From an uncultured delta proteobacterium (GTDB taxonomy: Bacteria; Myxococcota_A; Polyangia; Polyangiales; Polyangiaceae), in contig CAITLX010000885.1 in assembly GCA_903893335.1 (NCBI GenBank), positions 1-16,914 of the forward strand: a DNA stretch of 16,914 bases, written 5' to 3'. The position numbers were made by a program, and so were the translations under genes. The number at the start of each line of letters is the position of its first letter. The stretch's first letter is position 1. The notes beneath the pieces are model-generated. The model saw only the letters and a list, made by a program, of their open reading frames with translations. It had not been told where the DNA came from and made no database searches. Shown in pieces: positions 7,043 through 13,033 of the stretch.

Positions 7043-7525
7043 TCATTTGCCACAATTGCCACGGGCCGCGCGGGCGGCGCTGCGAGCTCGCGCGAAGGGG
7101 TTGGAGAGGCGCCGCTCGACGCGCATGGCCTCTTCGAGCCATGCACGCACGCTCGGGTCTGGGGCGCCGCCGAGGTCGACGGCGAGCACGGCGGAGATCG
7201 CGGCGTGGTCGATGCCGAGCTCGCGCGCCATCGCAACGGCCGTCGCGCGGTGCGCGTAGAGGTCGGACTGGTCGACGACGCGCCGGCTCGACGGCGCGGG
7301 ATCATCCGGCGAGCCGTCGCCGGTGGCGAGCCAGGCGAGGGAGACGCGCGCAGCACGCGCCAGCCGGACCAACTCGTCGCGCCTCAAGTCGGCGTCTGGA
7401 TCGCGTGACATGCGCGTAAACAGCGTGCCGAGGTAGCCGCCGGAAAGGCCCGCGTCGCCACACCACTGCCGACCGCTTGTCACGCGGTGCGCGAGTACCC
7501 ACTCCAGCCTTTCGCGCAGGCCCAC
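7043..7525 (-). CDS. CI-like phage repressor (HTH, no S24 peptidase domain)
   Basis: From GTG at 7525 the protein has 160 residues. The N-terminal part, LRERLEWVLAHRVTSGRQWC followed by GLSGGYLGTLF, and then DELVRLARAARVSLAWLATGDG, is the pattern of Cro/CI-type HTH domains; the VSxxWLATGDG ending is common in phage repressors. The C-terminal half is helical and lacks the Ser/Lys peptidase of LexA/CI proteins. It is transcribed convergently with the integrase and divergently from an XRE gene, the standard place for the immunity repressor. The start is uncertain: the frame is open upstream to 7660, another GTG at 7576 lies before the homopolymer tract, and no good Shine-Dalgarno precedes either. 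The stop lies in the TTGCCAC repeats. Confidence 0.75.
   Translation of the reverse strand: MGLRERLEWVLAHRVTSGRQWCGDAGLSGGYLGTLFTRMSRDPDADLRRDELVRLARAARVSLAWLATGDGSPDDPAPSSRRVVDQSDLYAHRATAVAMARELGIDHAAISAVLAVDLGGAPDPSVRAWLEEAMRVERRLSNPFARARSAARAARGNCGK
7044..7063 (+). repeat. Tandem TTGCCAC repeats (candidate P' arm sites)
   Basis: TTGCCACA (7047-7054) and TTGCCACG (7056-7063) are direct copies with a 9-bp period, on the far side of the tRNA-like core from the two palindromes. They overlap the last codons of the minus-strand repressor gene. The copy number and placement fit arm-type integrase sites. Confidence 0.55.
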
Positions 7526-7538
7526 GTCAGCAAACGTA

Positions 7539-7554
7539 GCCGCTCCGAAGCGGC
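7539..7554. repeat. Hairpin/dyad upstream of the repressor start
   Basis: GCCGCT-CCGA-AGCGGC is a perfect 6-bp inverted repeat ending 14 bp before the proposed repressor GTG on the minus strand. It could be an operator dyad or a 5' leader hairpin that limits repressor translation. Confidence 0.35.
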
Positions 7555-7560
7555 GCGCAA

Positions 7561-7572
7561 GGGGGGGGGGGG
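7561..7572. repeat. G12 homopolymer tract in the switch region
   Basis: Twelve consecutive G residues (C12 for the repressor strand) lie 36 bp upstream of the repressor's proposed GTG and 80 bp upstream of the Cro-like ATG. Tracts this long slip easily during replication and are also prone to sequencing error. Nothing comparable occurs elsewhere in the window. Confidence 0.85.
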
Positions 7573-7575
7573 TCA

Positions 7576-7602
7576 CGTTCGTTGACGTCGCGACCGCGAA
7601 CG
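7576..7602. promoter_or_regulatory. Candidate operator dyad between repressor and Cro-like genes
   Basis: CGTTCG (7576-7581) and CGAACG (7597-7602) are inverted copies around 15 bp that include GACGTC and GTCGCGAC palindromes. Location between divergent HTH genes suits an operator. The dyad is short and GC-rich, so chance is not excluded. Confidence 0.35.
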
Positions 7603-7615
7603 CGGACGATATTTC

Positions 7616-7644
7616 TTGACCGTGTATAAGGCCGCGTCTACAAG
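7616..7644 (+). promoter_or_regulatory. Promoter of the Cro-like gene, nearly leaderless
   Basis: TTGACC (7616-7621, 5 of 6 to consensus) is followed after 17 bp by TACAAG (7639-7644, 4 of 6). The expected transcription start is at or within a base or so of the ATG at 7652. An alternative -10, TATAAG (7625-7630), lacks a recognisable -35. No ribosome binding site precedes the ATG, consistent with leaderless translation. Confidence 0.5.
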
Positions 7645-7651
7645 AGCGGAC

Positions 7652-7918
7652 ATGCAGCATGCCGCAGCGCAGAGCGCCATCGGGTCAGCGATCCGGGCGC
7701 GCCGCCTCTCCGCCGGTCTGAGCGCGAGCGCCCTCGCCGAGCGAGCAGGCATCGCGCGCACGCACGTTTCGACAATCGAAGCCGGAGGCCGCCCGAATCC
7801 GCGCCTCTACACGGTAGCGGCCATCGCACGCGTGCTCGGCTGCACCGTCGACGCGCTCGTGCTCGAGGCGGCCGCAGCTGGCCGCCGCTCTCGCAAGCCT
7901 CGCCTGCCTCGTCACTGA
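7652..7918 (+). CDS. XRE-family HTH regulator, Cro-like
   Basis: The 88-residue protein is essentially one XRE HTH domain. IGSAIRARRLSAGLSASALA, ERAGIARTHVSTIEAGGR and the helices YTVAAIARVLGCTVDALVLEA match the five-helix lambda-repressor-like fold, followed by a basic tail. It is the first plus-strand gene to the right of the control region, divergent from the CI-like repressor, which is the position of Cro. It probably represses the repressor promoter and tunes early transcription. The ATG at 7652 is chosen because the domain begins just after it; an in-frame TTG at 7616 overlaps the proposed -35 box. Confidence 0.8.
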   Translation: MQHAAAQSAIGSAIRARRLSAGLSASALAERAGIARTHVSTIEAGGRPNPRLYTVAAIARVLGCTVDALVLEAAAAGRRSRKPRLPRH

Positions 7919-7964
7919 GACCGTTACGCCGCCCGCCACACGGGCGCAGGGAGTCGTGTCTGCC

Positions 7965-8159
7965 ATGACTACAGATGTTGACGCAACCGTGAGAGCCGAC
8001 GTCCTCGCGTGCCTCCGGGCCGCTGCGGGCAACGTCAAGGACCTCGGCGCCCGCCTCGGCGTCGCCTGGACGGAAGTCTCCTGGGCGCTCGTTCAGCTTC
8101 AGTCCGCGGGCGTCGCCCGGTTCGACCGCTCGGCGCGCGTCTGGCGGGCAGTGGCGTGA
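7965..8159 (+). CDS. Small winged-helix-like DNA-binding protein
   Basis: The 64-residue protein has the look of a short winged helix. VRADVLACLRAAAGNVKDLG is followed by ARLGVAWTEVSWALVQLQSAG and a strand pair VARFDRSARVWRAV, as in MarR/ArsR-like wHTH proteins. The ATG at 7965 follows AGGGAG by 11 bp; an in-frame GTG at 7956 is only 2 bp from the same motif and is less likely. The gene lies just after the Cro-like gene and is coupled to the next one by GTGA, so it may be an early regulator. A specific target cannot be given. Confidence 0.65.
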   Translation: MTTDVDATVRADVLACLRAAAGNVKDLGARLGVAWTEVSWALVQLQSAGVARFDRSARVWRAVA

Positions 8160-8407
8160 ACCTGCTCCGCCTTCCCACCGTCGTCGCGTGCGAGGCCGTG
8201 TCCTCGCACGGCGACCGCGTCCGGTGCGTGCCGTTCGCCCAGGTCGTCACCGCCGCCAAGTGCCTAGACCGCCAGCGCGCCGCCCTGCGTGAGGGCATCG
8301 CCGGGCCGCACCGCCCGTGCCGACTCTGCGTCGACGGCGTCCTCGTCGCCGCGCGCCTCGGCGAGCACGTCGAGATCCCGGCCCCTCTGCCCCCGAGGGG
8401 CGCGTGA
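8156..8407 (+). CDS. Small cysteine-containing protein, putative zinc binding
   Basis: This is an 83-residue protein of unknown function. Five cysteines are present (residues 12, 24, 36, 55, 58), and the PCRLCVDG turn resembles a zinc-ribbon knuckle, preceded by a helical KCLDRQRAALREG. Small phage early proteins with this kind of cysteine arrangement are common and unassigned. It starts at GTG overlapping the upstream stop and overlaps the helicase start by 4 bp, so its translation is tied to both neighbours. Confidence 0.6.
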   Translation: MNLLRLPTVVACEAVSSHGDRVRCVPFAQVVTAAKCLDRQRAALREGIAGPHRPCRLCVDGVLVAARLGEHVEIPAPLPPRGA

Positions 8408-9726
8408 ACCTCCACCCGTTCCAGGCGGCGGCGGTGGCCGGCGTGCGCGAGCTCGCCCGCGGCGGCGCGAAGCGCATCCTGCTCCAGTCGCCGACCGGGA
8501 CGGGCAAGACCCGCATGGGCCTCGAGTTCGCCGTCGGCGCCGTGCGACAGGGCGGCCAGGTGCTCTGGCTCGCCCACCGGCGCGAGCTCGTCGCTCAGGC
8601 CGCGGGGGCCATCATGCGCGCAGGCGTCGCCGACATCGGCGTCTCGCTCGCCGGAGCATCGACGGGCTCGACGGACGCGGCGGTGCAGGTGGGCAGCATC
8701 CAGACGCTCTTCGCGCGCGGCCAGCGCCCCGACGCGCGCGTGGTCGTGTGGGACGAGGCGCACCACTGCACCGCCACGACGTACCGCGAGGTCGCGAGCG
8801 CCTACCCCGACGCCTGGCACATCGGCCTCACCGCGACGCCCGAGCGGAGCGACCACTCGCCGCTGGGCGACGTGTTCCAGGCCATCGTCGTGGCGATCTC
8901 CTCGCCCGACGCCGTCCGCCGGGGCTGCCTCGTCCCCGTCCGCGTCTACGCCCCCGCGACGTCGACCGACGCGCTGTCGGAAGACCCGCTGGCGGCGTGG
9001 ACCGCGCACGCCGAGGGGCGCCAGACGGTCGCCTTCTGCTCGAGCGTCAGCGGAGCCGCCGAGCTCGCGCGCCGCTTCGTCGCGGCTGGCGTGCCGGCCG
9101 CGAGCATCGACGGGACCACGCCGCTCGCCGAGCGCACCGCGACGCTCGCAGCGTTCGCCGCGCGCGAGCTGCGCGTCCTGTGCAACTGCCAGGTGCTGAC
9201 CGAGGGCTGGGACTGCCCCGGCGCGCAGGTCTGCATCCTCGCGCGAGGGTGCGGCTCCGCGGCCCTGTTCCTCCAGATGGTGGGCCGAGTCCTCCGCCCG
9301 GCCGACGGCAAGGGAGATGCGGTGCTCATCGACCTGCGCGGCGTCGTGCACCAGCACGGCATGCCGCACGACGAACGGTCGTTCAACCTCGAGGGCGAGG
9401 GCATCGCGCTCGTCTCCAAGGCGGGCGACCCGATCCGCCAGTGCCCCTCCTGCGCGGCCGTGTTCCGTGCTGCGTCGGCCGGCCTCGAGCGCGAGTGCCC
9501 GATCTGCGGCGCCGCGCTGCCGGCCCCAGCTCCGCCGCGCGCCACCGTCGAGCGCAGGCCGCTCGCGGAGATCCACGCGACCGCGAGCCGCGAGGAGAAG
9601 CGCCGCGCGTACGACCGCTTCCGCGAGCAGGCGCGCGCGCGCGGCTACTCGCAGGGCTGGGCCGCGTACCGCTTCAAGGGCGTGTTCGGGCACTTCCCCG
9701 ACTTCTCCCGCTCGGAGGTCGCATGA
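8404..9726 (+). CDS. SF2 DEAD/DEAH-box helicase with C-terminal zinc finger
   Basis: The 440-residue protein has the superfamily 2 motifs in order: FQ near the N-terminus, Walker A SPTGTGKT (29-36), DEAH (117-120), motif III TATP (143-146) and motif VI QMVGRVLRP (291-299). After the two RecA-like domains come two CPxC knuckles (CPSC 347-350 and CPIC 365-368), a probable zinc ribbon. The C-terminal part, ending around YRFKGVFGHFPDF, is typical of phage-encoded members. It probably unwinds or remodels DNA in replication or recombination. GTG start overlaps the previous stop, and the next gene, a VRR-NUC nuclease, overlaps its end, suggesting that the two act together. Confidence 0.9.
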   Translation: MNLHPFQAAAVAGVRELARGGAKRILLQSPTGTGKTRMGLEFAVGAVRQGGQVLWLAHRRELVAQAAGAIMRAGVADIGVSLAGASTGSTDAAVQVGSIQTLFARGQRPDARVVVWDEAHHCTATTYREVASAYPDAWHIGLTATPERSDHSPLGDVFQAIVVAISSPDAVRRGCLVPVRVYAPATSTDALSEDPLAAWTAHAEGRQTVAFCSSVSGAAELARRFVAAGVPAASIDGTTPLAERTATLAAFAARELRVLCNCQVLTEGWDCPGAQVCILARGCGSAALFLQMVGRVLRPADGKGDAVLIDLRGVVHQHGMPHDERSFNLEGEGIALVSKAGDPIRQCPSCAAVFRAASAGLERECPICGAALPAPAPPRATVERRPLAEIHATASREEKRRAYDRFREQARARGYSQGWAAYRFKGVFGHFPDFSRSEVA

Positions 9727-10079
9727 GCGGCCCCGAGGCTGCGATCCAGGCGGAGATCCGCCTGGTGCTGGGAGGCGAGCGGGACGTGGCGCTCTGGCGC
9801 AACAACGTCGGGCTCGCCGAGTTCTGGAACGAGCGTCTGCGCCGGATGGTGCGCGTCGAGTACGGCCTAGCCGTCGGCTCCGCGGACCTCGTCGGCATCG
9901 GGCCCGGGGGCACGTTCCTCGCGCTCGAGGTGAAGACGGAACGAGGACGCACGACGCCCGAGCAGGAACGCTGGCTCGAGCTCGTGCGGTTGAAGGGCGG
10001 CGTTGGGCGCGTGGTGCGCTCCGCCGAGGAGGCGGTCGAGGTGGTCCGTGCGATGCGCGCGCGGACCGGAGGTGTGTGA
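9723..10079 (+). CDS. VRR-NUC domain nuclease
   Basis: The 118-residue protein is a stand-alone VRR-NUC (PD-(D/E)xK) nuclease. WRNNVG starts the fold, YGLAVGSADLVGI supplies the metal-binding Asp55, ALEVKTE gives the E-x-K pair Glu69/Lys71, and EQERWLELV and VVRSAEEAVEVV complete the usual C-terminal part. Such phage proteins are structure-specific endonucleases, often acting on branched DNA, and are commonly next to an SF2 helicase. The ATG follows GGAGG by 4 bp and overlaps the helicase stop (ATGA). Confidence 0.9.
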   Translation: MSGPEAAIQAEIRLVLGGERDVALWRNNVGLAEFWNERLRRMVRVEYGLAVGSADLVGIGPGGTFLALEVKTERGRTTPEQERWLELVRLKGGVGRVVRSAEEAVEVVRAMRARTGGV

Positions 10080-11143
10080 TGGCGGTTCATCTTCCGATTC
10101 TGAGCAACAGCAGTCTCAAGACCTTCCGGCGCTGCGCCCGGGAGTACCAGCTGCGCTACGAGCGCGGCCTCGTGCCGGTCGGGGAGGGCGCGCTGCCCCT
10201 CCGCTTCGGCTCGCTCCTGCACAAGGGCCTCGAGGCCTGGTGGCTCGCGCGCTACTCCGGCGACGACGCGCAGGCCGACTCGGCCCTGTCGATCGCGCTC
10301 GAGGCCGTCTGGGCCGCCAACGTCGGCCCCGACGCCATCGACGCGCACGAGCTCGTGCGCCTCGAGGAGATGCTCTCGGGCTACGACGCGCGCTGGTGGG
10401 CGGAGCCCTACGAGATCGTGGGCGTCGAGCCCGAGTTCCGCGCTCCCCTGCGCAACCCGCTCACCGGGGCCTCGTCGAGGACCTGGCAGCTCGCGGGCAA
10501 GCTCGACGCGCTCGTCCTGCGCGACGGTCGCGCGTTCCTCGTCGAGCACAAGAGCACCTCAGAGGACCTCGGCGCGGGCTCGTCCTACTGGCAGCGCCTG
10601 CTGCTCGACCCCCAGGTGTCGACCTACTACGTCGGCGCCGACGCGCTCGGCCACACGGTCGAGGGCTGCGTCTACGACGTCGTCCGCAAGCCGCAGGTCC
10701 GCCCCGGTCGCGCGACGCCGCTCGAGGCGCGCAAGTGGACCAAGGACGGCAAGCTCTACGCGAACCAGCGCCTCGAGGACGAGACGCCCGCCGAGTTCCG
10801 CGTTCGCGTGCGCGAGGCCATCACCGAGGACGGCGACCGGTACTACCGCCGCGGAGAGGTCGTCCGCCTCGAGGAGGAAGAGGCCGACTTCGCGTTCGAC
10901 GCGTGGGGCCTCGGACGCTCCATCGCCGAGGCGCGCGCCGCCTCGCGCTTCCCGCGCAACCCCGACGCCTGCGAGCGGTTCGGCCGCATGTGCGCCTACT
11001 TCGACGTCTGCACGCGCGTCGCGTCCACGGACGACCCCACTCGCTTCGCCGTGCGCGCCTGGCCGCACTCCGAGCTCACGCAGCCGCCGGCGTCCGACGC
11101 CGTCGAGATGCTCAACCCGTCCACCGTGCACGCGGAGGCCTGA
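10079..11143 (+). CDS. RecB/Cas4-like PD-(D/E)XK exonuclease with Cys cluster
   Basis: The 354-residue protein matches the PDDEXK_1 group. It has an N-terminal SSLKTFRRCAREYQLRY signature, metal-binding Asp143 in LAGKLDALVL and the E-x-K pair Glu156/Lys158 in LVEHKST. Cys19 plus three C-terminal cysteines (298, 305, 311, in CERFGRMCAYFDVC) could hold an iron-sulfur cluster as in AddB and Cas4, although the spacing C-x6-C-x5-C differs from the classical x2-x5. It probably resects DNA ends for annealing by the following Sak4-like ATPase. ATG overlaps the upstream stop by one base (TGATG), preceded by GGAGG. Confidence 0.88.
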   Translation: MAVHLPILSNSSLKTFRRCAREYQLRYERGLVPVGEGALPLRFGSLLHKGLEAWWLARYSGDDAQADSALSIALEAVWAANVGPDAIDAHELVRLEEMLSGYDARWWAEPYEIVGVEPEFRAPLRNPLTGASSRTWQLAGKLDALVLRDGRAFLVEHKSTSEDLGAGSSYWQRLLLDPQVSTYYVGADALGHTVEGCVYDVVRKPQVRPGRATPLEARKWTKDGKLYANQRLEDETPAEFRVRVREAITEDGDRYYRRGEVVRLEEEEADFAFDAWGLGRSIAEARAASRFPRNPDACERFGRMCAYFDVCTRVASTDDPTRFAVRAWPHSELTQPPASDAVEMLNPSTVHAEA

Positions 11144-11146
11144 GCC

Positions 11147-12103
11147 ATGACGACCACCGCCCCCGCGCAGTCCACCGCCAAGCGCATGAGCATCGGCTCC
11201 GTCAAGCGCGCAGCGCCGACCAAGACGTTCCGCGTCCTGCTCTACGGCACCGAAGGAGTCGGCAAGAGCACGTTCGCGGCGGGCGCCCCGGCGCCCGTGT
11301 TCATCGCGCCCTCCAAGGCAATCGAGCAGCTCGGCGTCGACGCGTTCCCCCAGCCGACGAGCGCACGCGAGATCCGCGAGGCCATTGCCGAGCTGGAGAA
11401 CGGGAAGCACGACTACCGCACGCTCGTCATCGACGAGCTGGGCTGGGTCGAGCAGACGATCTGGACGCAGGTCTGCGCGGCCGAGGGCGTCGCGTCGATC
11501 GAGAAGTTCGAGTTCGGGCGCGGCTACGCGGCCGCGTTCGAGATCTGGCGGACGATCCTCGCGGACCTCGAGCGGCTCCAGACGAAGCGGGGGATGCACG
11601 TCGTGCTGCTCGGGCACGCCGAGGTAAAGCGGTTCAACGACCCGCAGCTGGGCGCGGAGTACGACCGCTTCCGCGTCCTCTTGCACGAGAAGTCGAGCGG
11701 CCTGCTGCGCCAGTGGGTCGCGGCCGTGCTCTTCGCCCGCTACGAGCTGCACTCCCAGGGCAAGCGGGAGAAGAACCGCGCCCTCTCGGACGGCTCGCGC
11801 GTCATCCACTGCGAGTGGTCCCCCGCGTTCGACGCGAAGAACCGCTACGGGCTGCCCGCCACGCTGCCGCTCTCCTGGGAGGAGTTCGCGGCCGCGGCCT
11901 CGGGCGGGTCGACCGACGAAGCCACCGCCGCGATCGCGCGCATCGCCGAGCTGCGCGCGTCGCTCGCGGGCCACCTGGACGAGGGGAAGTTCGCCGCGGC
12001 GCTCAAGGCCGCGGGCACTGACCGGCGCGAGCTCGTGAAGCTCGCCGACATGCTCGAGACGAAGGCTGCGCGCATCGCGTCGCCGACCACCGCCACCACC
12101 TGA
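11147..12103 (+). CDS. AAA_24/Sak4-like RecA-fold ATPase, probable annealing recombinase
   Basis: The 318-residue protein carries Walker A GTEGVGKST (34-42) and Walker B TLVIDEL with Asp96/Glu97, then MHVVLLGHAEV as a sensor strand. This is the layout of AAA_24 (Sak4-type) phage proteins, RecA-like core enzymes implicated in single-strand annealing that often need an SSB partner. Both partners are here: a RecB/Cas4-like exonuclease lies upstream and an SSB-like protein downstream. The C-terminal 80 residues are helical and not recognised. Shine-Dalgarno GGAGG is 8 bp before the ATG. Confidence 0.85.
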   Translation: MTTTAPAQSTAKRMSIGSVKRAAPTKTFRVLLYGTEGVGKSTFAAGAPAPVFIAPSKAIEQLGVDAFPQPTSAREIREAIAELENGKHDYRTLVIDELGWVEQTIWTQVCAAEGVASIEKFEFGRGYAAAFEIWRTILADLERLQTKRGMHVVLLGHAEVKRFNDPQLGAEYDRFRVLLHEKSSGLLRQWVAAVLFARYELHSQGKREKNRALSDGSRVIHCEWSPAFDAKNRYGLPATLPLSWEEFAAAASGGSTDEATAAIARIAELRASLAGHLDEGKFAAALKAAGTDRRELVKLADMLETKAARIASPTTATT

Positions 12104-12132
12104 CACGCCACCCGAACGAAGGACCAACGCAC

Positions 12133-12654
12133 ATGCTTTACTCCGGAACGTACGTCGCTCGCGCAGTCGAGGGACAGCTCGGACACTCCAAGCAGGGAAC
12201 GGAGCGCGTCGCCGTGCGCTTCGAGATCGTCGAGCCCGCGGACGTCGCGGGCCAGTCGATCATCTGGGACGGCTGGCTCACGGAGAAGGCGTTCGACCGC
12301 ACCGTCGAGAGCCTCCGCGCCGCCGGCCTCACCGGCGACGACCTGGCCACGCTCGACGGCCTCGGCTCGCAGAACGTCGAGCTCGTGCTCGCCGAGGAGG
12401 AGTACCAGGGCGAGGTCCGAACGAAAGTCAAGTGGGTCAACCGCCTCGGCGGAGGCCCCGGGCGCCTGACCGTCGGCGCGATGGACGCCGACGCGGCCAA
12501 GAGCTTCGCCGCCCGCATGCGCTCGCGCGTGGCGGGCGTCGGCAAGCCCGCGGGCGCTCCCGCTGCTCCGCCCGCGCGCGCCAAGGCCCCCGCGCGCACC
12601 GCTGCGCCTGCCCCGGCTCCGCTCCCCGTCGCCGACGAGGACATCCCGTTCTGA
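12133..12654 (+). CDS. SSB-like protein with DEDIPF tail (DUF669-type)
   Basis: The 173-residue protein has a beta-rich N-terminal domain (GTYVARAVEG...ERVAVRFEIVEP...IWDGWLTEKA) like DUF669/OB-type phage proteins. A Pro/Ala-rich linker (about 137-165) then leads to the C-terminus DEDIPF. That tail is nearly the same as the bacterial SSB tip (DDDIPF), which docks onto host and phage replication partners. It therefore probably coats single-stranded DNA and recruits the recombinase, nuclease or host enzymes. GAAGGA precedes the ATG by 10 bp. Fold assignment is inferred; the tail is directly visible. Confidence 0.8.
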   Translation: MLYSGTYVARAVEGQLGHSKQGTERVAVRFEIVEPADVAGQSIIWDGWLTEKAFDRTVESLRAAGLTGDDLATLDGLGSQNVELVLAEEEYQGEVRTKVKWVNRLGGGPGRLTVGAMDADAAKSFAARMRSRVAGVGKPAGAPAAPPARAKAPARTAAPAPAPLPVADEDIPF

Positions 12655-12700
12655 GCGGGATGCGCTGACGCCTGAGCGAGCGACGAAGGAGGAGGACGAC

Positions 12701-13033
12701 ATGGGAGAGATGGACAAGATCGTGGACGCGCTCGTCGAGCGCGTGGCGGACCGCGTCGTCGAGCTGCTCGAGGCGCGCGGGGCGCGTGGCGGGGCAGCGC
12801 CGCCGGACGCGCTCATGCAGAAGCAGGACGTCTGCCAGGTGCTCGGCGTCTCGCCCGCGAGCCTGGACCGCTTCTGCCGCGAGGGCATGCCGCACGTCTA
12901 CGTCGGCGCCTCGCGCCGGTTCCGCCGTGCGGCGGTCGTGGCCTGGTTCGAGTCCCGCCCGCGTGGCGGGGCTCGGCCGGCCCCGGTCGACGTCGACCGT
13001 GCATCCGTGCAGCTGAGGACGCGACGAGCATGA
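12701..13033 (+). CDS. HTH_17/excisionase-family DNA-binding protein
   Basis: The 110-residue protein begins with an acidic/basic helix (MDKIVDALVERVADRVVELLEA) suited to dimerisation. A MerR-like helix-turn-helix of the HTH_17 type follows: LMQKQDVCQVLGVSPASLDR, then the wing HVYVGASRRFRRAAVVAWFE. Such small proteins serve as excisionases, AlpA-like regulators or replication accessory factors. AAGGAGGAGG precedes the ATG, the strongest ribosome binding site of the operon, and it overlaps the primase start by 4 bp. Its place before the primase hints at an origin-binding or regulatory role; excisionase is an alternative. Confidence 0.78.
   Translation: MGEMDKIVDALVERVADRVVELLEARGARGGAAPPDALMQKQDVCQVLGVSPASLDRFCREGMPHVYVGASRRFRRAAVVAWFESRPRGGARPAPVDVDRASVQLRTRRA

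Noticed and set aside
7022..7408. 128-residue plus-strand frame near attP
   Set aside because: Opposite the repressor gene, which has a recognisable HTH; the plus-strand translation has no motif and no ribosome site.
7616..7651. N-terminal extension of the Cro-like protein from TTG 7616
   Set aside because: The TTG is the proposed -35 box, and the added residues lie outside the HTH fold.
8035..9693. 552-residue minus-strand frame
   Set aside because: Antisense to the SF2 helicase with no motif; typical shadow frame in 70% G+C DNA.
12655..12700. Replication origin before the primase
   Set aside because: The gap is short, GC-rich and has no iterons or AT-rich block.
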